From Chryseobacterium nepalense (GTDB lineage: Bacteria; Bacteroidota; Bacteroidia; Flavobacteriales; Weeksellaceae): a stretch of 64,000 bases of DNA. The notes beneath the pieces are model-generated. The model was given only the letters and a program-made list of their open reading frames with translations, did no database searches and was not told where the DNA came from. The stretch spans positions 3,348,001 through 3,412,000 of the forward strand of contig NZ_CP096203.1 of NCBI RefSeq assembly GCF_023195755.1, in the 5' to 3' direction. Shown piece after piece: positions 1 to 9,821 of this stretch. Within the stretch, counting starts at the first letter, position 1. Each line of letters opens with the position of its first letter. A program made the position numbers and the translations under genes.

Positions 1-398
1 AAAGCGTAATTTTTGAATATGATGAAGCTGGCAACCAGGTATTCCGGGGAATATGTGACGGCTGCAAAAATTCTAATTCAGATTTATTTTCTAAAACACA
101 ACAACAGGCATCTCAGCCCAAAACTATTGCTCAAAAAGTCGCAAATAGTGTACGTGCAGCTCCTGTCCCTGTAAAAACAGATTTAACTGTATTATGGGAT
201 AAGGAGGTGAATGACTATATTACGAAAATAGAACTTCTGCCTTATAATAGCTTTAAGATTCTGAGTTTTGTAGATGTAAGAACACTTAATAATACCTCCT
301 ATATTTTCCGCATGGAAAGTTATCCTTATGGGGTATATTATCTCAAATTCTATCTCTCAGACGGTAGTGTTTATACTAGAACAGTAACAAAAAATTAG
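1..398 (+). CDS. C-terminal part of a secreted protein (5' end outside window)
   Basis: The frame is open from base 3 and ends at the TAG at 396-398, so this is the last 131 residues of a longer gene. A GTG at 207 is in frame, but the coding frame clearly continues upstream of it, so it is not the start. The last 60 or so residues read like a type IX secretion C-terminal sorting domain: a stretch with YGVYYLKFYLSDG followed by alternating small and basic residues and a final Lys-Asn. That resemblance is by eye only. It lies 9 bp upstream of the RHS gene and is probably cotranscribed with it. Function unknown. Confidence 0.6.
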   Translation, partial: SVIFEYDEAGNQVFRGICDGCKNSNSDLFSKTQQQASQPKTIAQKVANSVRAAPVPVKTDLTVLWDKEVNDYITKIELLPYNSFKILSFVDVRTLNNTSYIFRMESYPYGVYYLKFYLSDGSVYTRTVTKN

Positions 399-407
399 AA
401 GCACATT

Positions 408-3400
408 ATGAAAAAAATTATTATATTCCTTACTGTCCTATTAGGGTTTTACAATCTATATGGGCAGAATAGTTTCCATGATACACAAGGGAAAATAGAA
501 GTAAATGCCGGAGGGCAGCTTCAATATACGCTTCCTATTACTCTTCCTCCGGGGGTGAAAAGTGTTTCTCCTAATATCAGTCTTATGTATTTAAGTAATT
601 CCAGCAATGGTATTGCAGGATATGGGTGGACAGTCTCAGGCATTACCTCCATCACCAGAACAGGAAAAAGCATTGAACGGGACGGAGACATTAAAGCAAT
701 TCAGCTGGATTATTCGGATTCTTACAGCTTTAACGGGCAGAGGCTTATTCTTGCACCCAATAGCCCTGCTGCTTACGGACAAGATGGTGCTACCTATGTA
801 ACAGAAAAATTTTCTAATATCAAAATAAAGTCTTTAGGAACATATCATGTTAATGGGCAATTGGCAGGACCCGCAGAATTTGAAGTGACATTTGAAGATG
901 GCTCGCAGGCTTGGTATGGAGTTTATAAAGCCGGTACCAGAAATAATGTTATGGTAACATCGCCTTCAGAATACAATATTGTAAAATGGAGGGATGCGCA
1001 GGGGAATTATATCTCATACAATTACGAATATACAGCACACTCGGGAGGCTTCAACTTTCCAGGGACACTTAGAATATCCTCTATCTTTTGGGGAGGAAAT
1101 GAGTTCCTTAATAAACCGCACTATAATTCGGTCGAATTTACTTATACGGAAAGAAATTTAAAAGAACAGGCCTATATTCAGGGATTAAGATTTATACAAG
1201 ATAAAATTTTATCAGGTATTATCGTAAATACAAACGGCTCACAATTTAGAAAGTATCTGGTTGAATATACAAGTAATGGTACCAATTACCAGTTTCTGAA
1301 TAAGATTACCGAATATAATGCGAATAATGAAGCTGCAAATCCTGTGACCTTTACATATCCTGACAGAATAGGAACCAGTATTGCCGGAGCAAACTTTGGA
1401 TCTTCAACATTAGAAGACGTGAAACTGACGGGTGACTTTAACGGAGATTCATACATAGATTTCATAATGTCTAATGGTACGGTAAAACTAGGTGCATTTA
1501 ACGATAATTATACTGAGGTTTCTACCAATAAGGTTTTTAACACGGAGGCAAAAGTAGTAACCACAATGCTTGATGAAGAAGGACAAATCTACAATGGAAA
1601 CGGAATTGTTCAATATGAATCCGGGAAAGTTGTAGGGTATATTTTCAGAGCAAATAATTTTGTCAAAGTATTTGAAAAACTGGTATATGCTGATTCTAGC
1701 TGTATAAATCAGGGTAATAACAGTTGCAGTATACAAATGGCTTCATTCAACGAAGGGGATATTAATGGAGATGGTATTTCGGATGTATTTGTAACGATTA
1801 ATAAAAGGGTAGGGGAATGGGTTGAGATGCCCTGCAATGGCACAACACCTGTAATTGGAGTAGGAATAGATGACGGAGGGCCATGTTACGGATTTCAACA
1901 ATATACCCAATTAGTGGGAAATTTTATAGTTGATTTGAAAAATGCTAACAATCCATTGTATTCCTATACTCTTGATTCAGGAATTAACGACAGTCAATAT
2001 ACCGATCAGAAATATTTGGATGCAGACGGTGATGGAAAAGTTGATATAATTAATATTTCAAATACTTCTTATACGGTATTTGAATTTGCAAAAATATCAG
2101 CTACCGAATACCTTAAAAAAATAAAATTCACAGGCAATTTAGCTGAAACCAAAGGAACGGGTTTTCCGGTACTTTTTGGTGATTTTAATGGTGATTCAAA
2201 ACTGGATTTCACTTTGCCTCTTACTGAAGGAAAAACGGGAAAAGATGATTGGAGGTTTTACATAGGTACGGGAACAGGATTTAACAGCTTCCGAAGAAAT
2301 GATTTCTTAGTATATAAAAATGTTTCCACTACAAATAACGGATACTGGTTACAATTCAGCAAAACATTTTATTCGATATCAGACCTTAATTCTGATGGGA
2401 AATCAGATATAGTACAAGTGTATTCGTATTCAAATTCATCTGGAAGCAATTACAGGTCAATTGGTGTTACCGTCAATTCAATTACTTCTAATGGCACCAA
2501 TATGACGGATGGAAGTATTAATTTCGATTTTGAAAATATTTATTCTTTTCCTTCACCGGGAACTTACACCTTAACCCAGCCTTATGATGATCTCTCCATA
2601 TATCAGCCTATTACCAACACAATCAGATCAAATAATAATTATTATAATGTTTTCCTATTTAGAAAAGATGTTTTGCTTAAAATTAAAGCACCTACTCCCA
2701 TCGCAGAATTGGGCCGCATAAAATCGATTTCTCAGGCTGGGCTTACTACTTCTGTTACTTATGCAGAACTGAATCCGGATACAAATTCTAATTATTATAA
2801 AAAGGAAAAGAAAGAATACTATCCTTTCTTTTCTATGCAGCGGGCAGACCAGTCTTATGCTGTAGTTCAGTTACAGCAGACAGGCAGAAAACAGGATTTC
2901 CGATACAGGGGTATGACCGGGCATTTGCAGGGAAGAGGAATGTTAGGGTTTAGCCGGTCGGCACGCTCTTCTTGGTACGCAGATGGCTTTGAGAATACAA
3001 AAATATGGTCTGGTGTAGAAACAGATCCGCAAAATGAAAGTGTTCCCGTAAAAGAATGGTCCATAAGAACCAATGATGAAAGCAAAATATTCCCGGCAGA
3101 TATTTCAGAAAATAACACTCAGCTTCTTTCTTATAAAGGAACCACTTACCAGACGGATAAGCTTGTAAACGGACAGGTCGTAACTACAGTACCGGATGCC
3201 GATAAGCCAAAAGTAGTAACGGCTATTATTCCTAAAACTACAAAGACAAAAGATTTTATCACCAATACTCTCGCGGTAAGCACTATTTCTTATGGTAGTT
3301 ATTATCTTCCATCACAAACAGTATCTAATATCAATAACGGGTATGCCATCAATACGACGACTTATGAATATCTCCATAATCTGGCAGGAGTTGGAAGCAA

Positions 3401-6400
3401 TTATTTTACTGGGCGGCCGCTCTCCAAAATAGAACAGGTTACAGCGTACGGAGACACTCAATCTGTCAAAGAAGAGTATACCTATGATAATAATCTGCTG
3501 AAAACAGTTAAGAAATGGAATAAGAATAATACAGACTATGTCTTAGACACCTTTTCCTATGATGATTTTGGAAACATTACCCAAAAAGCAAGTACCAATT
3601 CTGTAGATGCCCAAAGCATTACAGAAAAATCTCAATATGAAGACAAAGGGCGTTTTGTGAACAAAAAAACGGATAATCTGGGAATGGAAACTTTGTTTAC
3701 GTATAACAACTGGGGGCAGGTACTTACCCAAAAAGACCCTTTCGGGAATATGCTTACCAATACCTATGACCATTGGGGCAAGCTGCTTTCCTCTAACAGT
3801 ACGCTCGCGGGTACAACTTCCTATGCTTACGAAAGGCTCTCCGGTAATGCAGGTACGAAAGTATCAGAGTTTTTGCCAGATGGAGATGTGAAGATCGTAT
3901 ATACCAATACGCTGGGACAGAACTATAAAACAACCACTAAAGCATTTGTACAGGGGAAATATATTTCCGCAGAAATACATTATGATGTGCTGGGAAGAAA
4001 ACTGAAAGAATCCGAACCTTATTTTGAAGGGCAGTCTGCATCTCAATGGAATACTATTGCTTATGACGATACGGTGTACCCTGCTAAAGTAACGGCGACT
4101 TCTTTTAACGGTAAAAAGATACAAACCACTATCTCTGGCTATACCACAACTGTAAAAGAGCTGAACGGTTATAACAGAACCACCAGCAAAACAACAGATG
4201 CTTTAGGAAATGTAATAAGCGCTACCGACAAAGGAGGAACTATTGTATTTTCTTACAATGCAGCAGGGCAGCAGATAAAAGCAAAATACGGGGATAACAC
4301 AGTAGTTACAGGGTACGATGATTGGGGAAGGAAAATGAGCTTTCATGATCCTGCTAACGGTCTGTACAACTATGAATATACGGGCCTTGGTGCCATTAAG
4401 AAAGAGATAAGCCCGAAAGGATATAAAGAATATACGTATGCATCCAACGGGTTGCCTGTACACGTAAGAGAAATTTCTAACGATGGAGTTTCTACTCAAA
4501 AAAATTATGACTTTGAATACAATGCTTACGGGCAGATTGCCCAAAAATATGGCGATGCCAATGGCAGGTATTTTGCGCAGAACTTTACTTATGCTCCAAA
4601 CGGAAGGCTTGTTGCACATACAGAACAGTTTGAGGGAAAAACATTCTTTAAAGATGATATACAGTATGATGCAGTGGGCAGGGTTTCGCAGTTTCATCAA
4701 GGCTTGGAATCTTCAGGTAATACAACGGAAGTAACCGTACAGAATAACTACAGCAGCTGGAACGGAGACCTGAAAACCTTAACCGACGCCAACAACGGGA
4801 AAACCCTTTACCAATTGCAGGAAACCAATGCCAAAGGGCAGGTGCTGGCAGCATCGCTGGGAAATACCCAGATCAGCAATCAGTATGACAGCTTTGGATT
4901 CTTGTCCCACGTGTCTCATACTTCAGGAAGTGCGGATTTGCTGACATTGGATTACAGCTTTAATGCCATAAAGAATGAGCTGAACCATCGTTACCACAAG
5001 AATTTCGACATCGACGAAATTTTCGAATATGATGATAATAACAGGCTGGTTAACTGGACGAATCCTAAAATAGGGCAATTGTCTTTTAACGAATATGATG
5101 AGAAAGGAAGAATACGATACAACGACCAGCTGGGAGAAATAGGGTTCAGTATTGGCGGAAATCCGTACCGGGTTACGCAAATGAAGCTGAATGCAGAAGG
5201 AATACAGAATTATGACCTCAACGGGCAGAGCAGGGTGCTTCAGAAAGTTACCTACAACGAAAACAACGATCCGGTAAAAATAGACGGTACCCGTGGCGAT
5301 TATGCTTTCGGCTACGGATTGTCTGAAAGTAGACAGATCATGTACTACGGAGGAAATTTTGTGAAAGAGAAAGAAGCCAGATTCGCCAAATATTATAATG
5401 AGGGAGGTGATGCAGAGATTATTCTTGACCAAAAGAGCGGAAAAGAAAAGCATATCCTGTACATCGGCGGCTCTCCGTATGAAAGCAGCATAATCTATAT
5501 TAAAGATTTTAATGAAGACAAAGGTTATAAATTCCTGCATAAAGATTACCTGGGTAGCATCCTTGCCATAAGCGATGAAGAAGGCAATGCCGAAGAACGC
5601 AGACATTTTGATGCATGGGGAATCTTTACCCATCTGCAAGTAAAAGAAGGAGGCATACTAAAAGGTCAGGCATTAGAAGAGTTTTTGGCAAACAAAGCCA
5701 TGCTAATAGACCGTGGCTATACTTCCCACGAGCATCTGCACGAGGTAGAGCTTATCCACATGAACGGAAGGCTGTATGATCCGTTGTTAAGAAGATTCCT
5801 GAATGCAGACGAAAATATACAGGATCCTGCCAATACCCAAAACTACAACAAGTACGGTTATGTAATGAATAACCCACTCATGTTTAATGACCCGACTGGG
5901 GAAATATGGGCAGCAGGTTTCTTTTTATCGTACATAGTTCCTGTAATTTATGGTGCCATTGTAGGTGCGGTAATATCTGCCGGGATTTATACGATAAAAT
6001 CTTTGATAACCAATAACTGGACTTGGGGAGGCTTTGGTAAAAGTTTGCTGGTAGGTGCTGTCACAGGGGCTATTTCCGGAGGATTTTCTTCTACCTTTGC
6101 CGCTACGGGAGTTAGAGGTGCCGTAGTCATGGGGAGCATACAGGGTGCCATAGGTGGAACTGTAGACGCCTTGGTAAATGGTAGAAATTTTGCTAAAGGT
6201 TTTTATACAGGAGGAATAGTTGGAGCGGCAATGGGCGCTGTAAGTTATACAATAAATTATTTGGTGAAATATGCAGGCATGGAAAGAGAGTTTAGTTATA
6301 AAAGAGCAGAAAGTACACCAATTGGAGAAGCACAGGAATACTCAAACGAAACTCTAAAAAAGATGAGAAACGAAAGTTTTGATCCTAGCACTCTCCATCA

Positions 6401-6902
6401 AAAATATCGAGTGAGTAAGGATGTAATTGGTTCAGGTGATTATGATCTAACGTCTGATGGTTTCTTTGATACACCCGACGGAAAAGCGTATGCTTATACA
6501 CCACCACCTAATTTTTTTACAGGTGTTTCTATTATCCATTATTCAAAAGCTGCATTTGCCTCAAAAGAGTTACTATATACAACGATGTTACACGAAACTG
6601 GACATTCCTATGCTATGTATGCTGGTAATCGTTATATTAAAATGTTACATGATAAGAAATTGTTTACTAACGGATACAATTCCGCATTAAAAACTTTAGG
6701 CCATGCTGTAATTTATGACTTGGAAAACTACATATCAGCAATTAATAACTTTCCTTCCAATCCAGCAATTGGAATTGATAATGATTTCATAATAAAAGCA
6801 ATAGATAATGTTATAAGTGGTAATAACATTAGAGAGTTTAACATTTTAAGAAATTTCCTCTTACCTGTTTTTAATAGAAAAATGGGTGTAGTAACTCCAT
6901 AA
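408..6902 (+). CDS. SpvB/FG-GAP/RHS repeat protein with C-terminal toxin-like tip
   Basis: Large secreted polymorphic-toxin type protein of 2164 residues. Residues 1-20 form a signal peptide ending in YGQ. An SpvB-like segment follows (about 25-300). Several FG-GAP type calcium loops come next, for example GDFNGDSYIDF, GDINGDGISDVF, DADGDGKVDI and GDFNGDSKLDF, between about 340 and 690. YD/RHS repeats occupy about 1050-1750. The RHS core junction (RRFLNADENIQDP to DPTGE) lies at about 1794-1830. After it come glycine-rich hydrophobic segments (about 1832-1960) and a variable tip of about 200 residues containing HETGH at 2062-2066, a zinc-metallopeptidase-like motif. Glu2106 could be the third ligand (inference). 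The RHS shell is known to encapsulate C-terminal toxins. A lipoprotein gene starts 15 bp downstream. Confidence 0.9.
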   Translation: MKKIIIFLTVLLGFYNLYGQNSFHDTQGKIEVNAGGQLQYTLPITLPPGVKSVSPNISLMYLSNSSNGIAGYGWTVSGITSITRTGKSIERDGDIKAIQLDYSDSYSFNGQRLILAPNSPAAYGQDGATYVTEKFSNIKIKSLGTYHVNGQLAGPAEFEVTFEDGSQAWYGVYKAGTRNNVMVTSPSEYNIVKWRDAQGNYISYNYEYTAHSGGFNFPGTLRISSIFWGGNEFLNKPHYNSVEFTYTERNLKEQAYIQGLRFIQDKILSGIIVNTNGSQFRKYLVEYTSNGTNYQFLNKITEYNANNEAANPVTFTYPDRIGTSIAGANFGSSTLEDVKLTGDFNGDSYIDFIMSNGTVKLGAFNDNYTEVSTNKVFNTEAKVVTTMLDEEGQIYNGNGIVQYESGKVVGYIFRANNFVKVFEKLVYADSSCINQGNNSCSIQMASFNEGDINGDGISDVFVTINKRVGEWVEMPCNGTTPVIGVGIDDGGPCYGFQQYTQLVGNFIVDLKNANNPLYSYTLDSGINDSQYTDQKYLDADGDGKVDIINISNTSYTVFEFAKISATEYLKKIKFTGNLAETKGTGFPVLFGDFNGDSKLDFTLPLTEGKTGKDDWRFYIGTGTGFNSFRRNDFLVYKNVSTTNNGYWLQFSKTFYSISDLNSDGKSDIVQVYSYSNSSGSNYRSIGVTVNSITSNGTNMTDGSINFDFENIYSFPSPGTYTLTQPYDDLSIYQPITNTIRSNNNYYNVFLFRKDVLLKIKAPTPIAELGRIKSISQAGLTTSVTYAELNPDTNSNYYKKEKKEYYPFFSMQRADQSYAVVQLQQTGRKQDFRYRGMTGHLQGRGMLGFSRSARSSWYADGFENTKIWSGVETDPQNESVPVKEWSIRTNDESKIFPADISENNTQLLSYKGTTYQTDKLVNGQVVTTVPDADKPKVVTAIIPKTTKTKDFITNTLAVSTISYGSYYLPSQTVSNINNGYAINTTTYEYLHNLAGVGSNYFTGRPLSKIEQVTAYGDTQSVKEEYTYDNNLLKTVKKWNKNNTDYVLDTFSYDDFGNITQKASTNSVDAQSITEKSQYEDKGRFVNKKTDNLGMETLFTYNNWGQVLTQKDPFGNMLTNTYDHWGKLLSSNSTLAGTTSYAYERLSGNAGTKVSEFLPDGDVKIVYTNTLGQNYKTTTKAFVQGKYISAEIHYDVLGRKLKESEPYFEGQSASQWNTIAYDDTVYPAKVTATSFNGKKIQTTISGYTTTVKELNGYNRTTSKTTDALGNVISATDKGGTIVFSYNAAGQQIKAKYGDNTVVTGYDDWGRKMSFHDPANGLYNYEYTGLGAIKKEISPKGYKEYTYASNGLPVHVREISNDGVSTQKNYDFEYNAYGQIAQKYGDANGRYFAQNFTYAPNGRLVAHTEQFEGKTFFKDDIQYDAVGRVSQFHQGLESSGNTTEVTVQNNYSSWNGDLKTLTDANNGKTLYQLQETNAKGQVLAASLGNTQISNQYDSFGFLSHVSHTSGSADLLTLDYSFNAIKNELNHRYHKNFDIDEIFEYDDNNRLVNWTNPKIGQLSFNEYDEKGRIRYNDQLGEIGFSIGGNPYRVTQMKLNAEGIQNYDLNGQSRVLQKVTYNENNDPVKIDGTRGDYAFGYGLSESRQIMYYGGNFVKEKEARFAKYYNEGGDAEIILDQKSGKEKHILYIGGSPYESSIIYIKDFNEDKGYKFLHKDYLGSILAISDEEGNAEERRHFDAWGIFTHLQVKEGGILKGQALEEFLANKAMLIDRGYTSHEHLHEVELIHMNGRLYDPLLRRFLNADENIQDPANTQNYNKYGYVMNNPLMFNDPTGEIWAAGFFLSYIVPVIYGAIVGAVISAGIYTIKSLITNNWTWGGFGKSLLVGAVTGAISGGFSSTFAATGVRGAVVMGSIQGAIGGTVDALVNGRNFAKGFYTGGIVGAAMGAVSYTINYLVKYAGMEREFSYKRAESTPIGEAQEYSNETLKKMRNESFDPSTLHQKYRVSKDVIGSGDYDLTSDGFFDTPDGKAYAYTPPPNFFTGVSIIHYSKAAFASKELLYTTMLHETGHSYAMYAGNRYIKMLHDKKLFTNGYNSALKTLGHAVIYDLENYISAINNFPSNPAIGIDNDFIIKAIDNVISGNNIREFNILRNFLLPVFNRKMGVVTP

Positions 6903-6917
6903 TTATTAATTTTAAAC

Positions 6918-7484
6918 ATGAAAAATATTATATTAATTCTGTTTTTGAGTATGATTTCTTGCTCGGAGGGAAAAAAAGAACAAGTTTCTGCATGTAATAT
7001 AAGTCTTACTACAGAAAATATAAGTAAGATAGACTATAATGAGAATCTAAATGTGGATATATTTATTAATAAGGGTAATAGACTAATATTTTCTTATTAT
7101 AATTCTAGTGATAAAAATATTTATCTTATACCTCCTAAACTTATTTTCGAAATATTAGAAGAAAAAAGAGTGGATACTGATAAGAATGTTATCATAAAAC
7201 CATATATTAAACAGATTGTAATAGATAAGATATATACAAGTTTTATAGATAATTCAAAGAAAAAAAGAATTATAGACGTAGATTCAACAATGCAAAGAAA
7301 TTACATTTCAAAAATAGTAGAACTTGCTCCTAAGGAAATATACATGAAAGAATTTGAACTGAACTGTAATAAATCTGATAGCGGTAGATATAAAATATTA
7401 TTTTTTGAAAAAGGTTCTGTTGACGATTCAAAAATCATTAAAATTAAATATCCTGAAAATATGATTGTAAGCATCATAAAATGA
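6918..7484 (+). CDS. Lipoprotein, candidate immunity protein for the RHS tip
   Basis: A 188-residue protein that I do not recognise. It begins with a short hydrophobic signal and a lipobox ending in Cys15 (LSMISC), so it should be lipid-anchored in the periplasm or outer membrane. The rest is rich in Lys, Ile, Asn and Asp with no motif I can name. The gene is visibly more AT-rich than the RHS core and matches the composition of the toxin tip just upstream. Its position, 15 bp after the RHS stop, is where immunity genes of polymorphic toxins normally sit. The immunity role is inferred from position only. Confidence 0.65.
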   Translation: MKNIILILFLSMISCSEGKKEQVSACNISLTTENISKIDYNENLNVDIFINKGNRLIFSYYNSSDKNIYLIPPKLIFEILEEKRVDTDKNVIIKPYIKQIVIDKIYTSFIDNSKKKRIIDVDSTMQRNYISKIVELAPKEIYMKEFELNCNKSDSGRYKILFFEKGSVDDSKIIKIKYPENMIVSIIK

Positions 7485-7567
7485 TAAGTATTTCTCAATG
7501 AGATTTAAAAGTCATTCTATGGAGTTCACTAAATGAGCTTATAAAAAAATAGTAACATGACACAACT

Positions 7568-8059
7568 ATGAAAAAAACAATTTTAGTAAGTCTTGTGGCA
7601 ATGTCTCAATTAGCATTTTCACAAGTAAGCTTATCCAAAAATAAGCTTGTAAAAGACGGGCAGGCCTATAAGGCTTCTCAGTACAAAGAAGTGTTTCAAA
7701 ATGAACAGGCTTTGATGTATTACAAAAAGTACAGAACCAACAGTACCGTATCGCAGATTTTCGGGGCAATAGGCGGTGGCTGTATGGGATACGGGCTGAT
7801 AAAAGTATTAGACGGCGGCGAAAAGCTGGTGAGTGTAGACCAGTATGGAGTAGCCCGTACAGAAAAAACCAAAAATGAAGGCTGGAGCATGGTAGGGATT
7901 GGAGCAGGTTTGGTTGCCATAGCCATACCTTTTGCTATTTCTTCAAAGAAGAACCTGAACAAAGCCATAGATACGGAAAATGGTAAAGAAACAGCTTTCC
8001 GGCCTTACTTTAAGCTGGAAAATGCAGGTGCAGGTGTGGCACTTAGCTATAATTTCTAA
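7568..8059 (+). CDS. Exported protein of unknown function
   Basis: 163 residues with a signal peptide (residues 1-19, ending AFSQ). Two glycine-rich hydrophobic stretches follow (about 58-75, with FGAIGGGCMGYGLI, and about 103-120, with MVGIGAGLVAIAIPFAI), then a short C-terminus ending in aromatic Phe. I do not recognise the family. Base composition returns to that of the RHS core rather than the AT-rich tip and lipoprotein, so it probably belongs to the conserved part of the RHS locus. A strong intrinsic terminator follows 17 bp after the stop and closes the operon. Confidence 0.6.
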   Translation: MKKTILVSLVAMSQLAFSQVSLSKNKLVKDGQAYKASQYKEVFQNEQALMYYKKYRTNSTVSQIFGAIGGGCMGYGLIKVLDGGEKLVSVDQYGVARTEKTKNEGWSMVGIGAGLVAIAIPFAISSKKNLNKAIDTENGKETAFRPYFKLENAGAGVALSYNF

Positions 8060-8075
8060 ATTGATTTTAAAAACC

Positions 8076-8113
8076 GACTCCGCTACAATATCTTAGCGGA
8101 GTCTTTTATTTTT
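8076..8113 (+). terminator. Intrinsic terminator of the RHS locus
   Basis: A perfect 9-bp stem (GACTCCGCT at 8076-8084 with AGCGGAGTC at 8095-8103) and a 10-nt loop are followed by a T-rich tract. Confidence 0.85.
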
Positions 8114-8120
8114 TTGGAAA

Positions 8121-8174
8121 TTATTTTTTCAAAAGTTGCTCTATAATCTTATTCTGAGTATCTACTAATTTGAA
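8121..8174 (-). pseudogene. Possible remnant of a coding C-terminus
   Basis: On the minus strand 17 codons before a TAA read FKLVDTQNKIIEQLLKK. This is a plausible amphipathic C-terminal helix of the kind that ends many small regulators. A TAG stop lies directly upstream of the fragment, so no gene is intact here. It sits just past the end of the exonuclease gene. It could be chance, so confidence is low. Confidence 0.2.
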
Positions 8175-8194
8175 CTAAGCTAGTTCGCTCATCC

Positions 8195-8959
8195 TTAAAA
8201 TCTGCTTGATAACTGAATTTTTGTAAATACTTTTTTCGTGTATAACGGAAAGTCAGCATTTTGAAGCCATCCGTAGTATCCAAGATCTTTCTGGAAAACA
8301 GATTTCACCGTTTGTCCTTTATATTTTCCGAAAGCAAAAATTTCCTCTCCGTTTTCATTGAAATGAATCATTCCTGCAAGATCTGCAAATTTATTCTGTG
8401 ACGAAAAACTGCTAAGATCTGCAATTTCGTTCGGGACATCATCATATTTTCCGACCTGTGCATCCAGTACTTCAAAAGTTGCCATGACATCAGCTTCAGC
8501 AGAATGAGCATTTTCAAGCGTTTTTCCACAGTAAAACTGATAGGCAGCTCCTAAATTCCGGGGCTCTTTTTTAAAGAAGATGGTTTGTGCATCCACAAGT
8601 TTGAATTTATTCAAATCAAAATCAAAATCTGCACGAAGCAACTCTTCAGCTAATAGGGGAACATCAAACCTGTTGGAGTTGAAACCGCCCAAATCCGCTC
8701 CTGTAATCATTTCCATTACTTTAGGAGCAATTTCTCTGAATGTAGGAGCATTTTTTACATCTTCATCATAAATTCCATGGATTTCGCTGCATTCTTTAGG
8801 GATAGGCATTTCCGGATTTACCCTCCAGGTTTTGCTTTCCCGGGAAGCATCAGGATTTACTTTTAAAATGCAGATTTCCACAATCCGGTCTTTTCCGATA
8901 TTGGTTCCTGTCGTTTCTAAATCAAAAATGCAAAGCGGTTTATGTAATTTTAAGTTCAT
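8195..8959 (-). CDS. 3'-5' exonuclease, DnaQ/epsilon-like DEDDh family
   Basis: 254 residues. Exonuclease motif I is FDLETTGT, with metal ligands Asp13 and Glu15. Motif II is in NSNRFDVPLLAEEL (about 94-108). Motif III is the His/Asp pair in HSAEADVMATFEVL (about 152-165). A small C-terminal segment (FGKYKGQTVKSVF to WLQNADFP, about 211-240) is a known appendage of some DnaQ-like exonucleases. It probably removes 3' nucleotides in repair or proofreading. There is no polymerase domain or clamp-binding peptide obvious by eye, so the exact role is open. The ATG at 8957-8959 is the only good start. Confidence 0.88.
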   Translation of the reverse strand: MNLKLHKPLCIFDLETTGTNIGKDRIVEICILKVNPDASRESKTWRVNPEMPIPKECSEIHGIYDEDVKNAPTFREIAPKVMEMITGADLGGFNSNRFDVPLLAEELLRADFDFDLNKFKLVDAQTIFFKKEPRNLGAAYQFYCGKTLENAHSAEADVMATFEVLDAQVGKYDDVPNEIADLSSFSSQNKFADLAGMIHFNENGEEIFAFGKYKGQTVKSVFQKDLGYYGWLQNADFPLYTKKVFTKIQLSSRF

Positions 8960-8968
8960 TTTTAAATT

Positions 8969-9010
8969 GCTTTTAGCTAGTGGCGATGAGCTCTTGCTTT
9001 CTCGCTCATG
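8969..9010. repeat. Degenerate heptamer array
   Basis: Six consecutive 7-bp units can be read: GCTTTTA, GCTAGTG, GCGATGA, GCTCTTG, CTTTCTC, GCTCATG. The array fills the gap upstream of the DnaQ-like gene. It uses the same kind of unit as the array inside the M3 peptidase gene (27227-27261). Confidence 0.6.
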
Positions 9011-9072
9011 TTTTTATTTTATAATTTGAAAATATATGAATTTGAGAACGGAAACTCCCATCTTCAATTATC

Positions 9073-9792
9073 CTACTTTAATTGTTTTTGAAAGATAAGA
9101 GAAATTAAAATGTAATAAATAATGACTAAAGGAATTCCGACTGCTTTAAAAATAATCAAAAGGATTATAGCGCCGGTAAGTAAAGCGATTTTTGGATAAT
9201 TATCCTGAAGTTTCATTGATTTGAATTTCATCGCAATCATTTTAATAGGTGAAATCAGAAGCCATGATGAAATTATGGTTAAAATAAGCATTAACGTGCT
9301 GTTATTTACTAAATGAACAAAGATTTCTTCATGCCTGAAAGCGTAATATAATCCAAAAATCAATATCGTATTGCTGGGGGTGTTCAGGCCTTTGAAATAG
9401 TATTTCTGCTCTTCATCAAGATTGAAAATAGCCAGTCTTAAACAGGAAAAAAGTGTAATTAAAAATCCAAAATATTTAATTTCAAAAGGAAACTGCAATC
9501 CTGATATTTCATTACCGAACGGTTCCAGGATCTTAAACATGGTAAGCCCAGGAATCAGGCCAAAACTTACCATATCCGCCAAAGAGTCAAGCTGGGTTCC
9601 TAAATTGGAATTGGACTTTAAAGCTCTGGCTACAAAACCGTCGAAAAAATCCAAAATCAACGAAAAAATAATACAGACTGCAGTAGTCTGATAATCTTCG
9701 GATATAAGGTGTACTGCACCCACGCAGCCTGAAAACAAGTTTCCCAGCGTAATGGTATTGGCCAGATTATTCTTAATGAAATTCATAAACAC
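9073..9792 (-). CDS. pssA: CDP-diacylglycerol--serine O-phosphatidyltransferase
   Basis: A 239-residue integral membrane enzyme that makes phosphatidylserine, the precursor of phosphatidylethanolamine, from CDP-diacylglycerol and serine. The CDP-alcohol phosphotransferase signature is complete: Asp48, Asp51-Gly52, Ala55-Arg56, Gly65, Asp69 and Asp73. Several hydrophobic helices surround it, including a long C-terminal pair (about 165-235). The opening NFIKNNLANTITLGNLFSG is typical of bacterial PssA. The start could be the ATG at 9792 or the one two codons later at 9786. It is transcribed in the same direction as the downstream exonuclease gene, 113 bp away. Confidence 0.9.
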   Translation of the reverse strand: MFMNFIKNNLANTITLGNLFSGCVGAVHLISEDYQTTAVCIIFSLILDFFDGFVARALKSNSNLGTQLDSLADMVSFGLIPGLTMFKILEPFGNEISGLQFPFEIKYFGFLITLFSCLRLAIFNLDEEQKYYFKGLNTPSNTILIFGLYYAFRHEEIFVHLVNNSTLMLILTIISSWLLISPIKMIAMKFKSMKLQDNYPKIALLTGAIILLIIFKAVGIPLVIIYYILISLIFQKQLK

Positions 9793-9821
9793 AAAATTAA
9801 AACAATTAATTAATTTACCAA

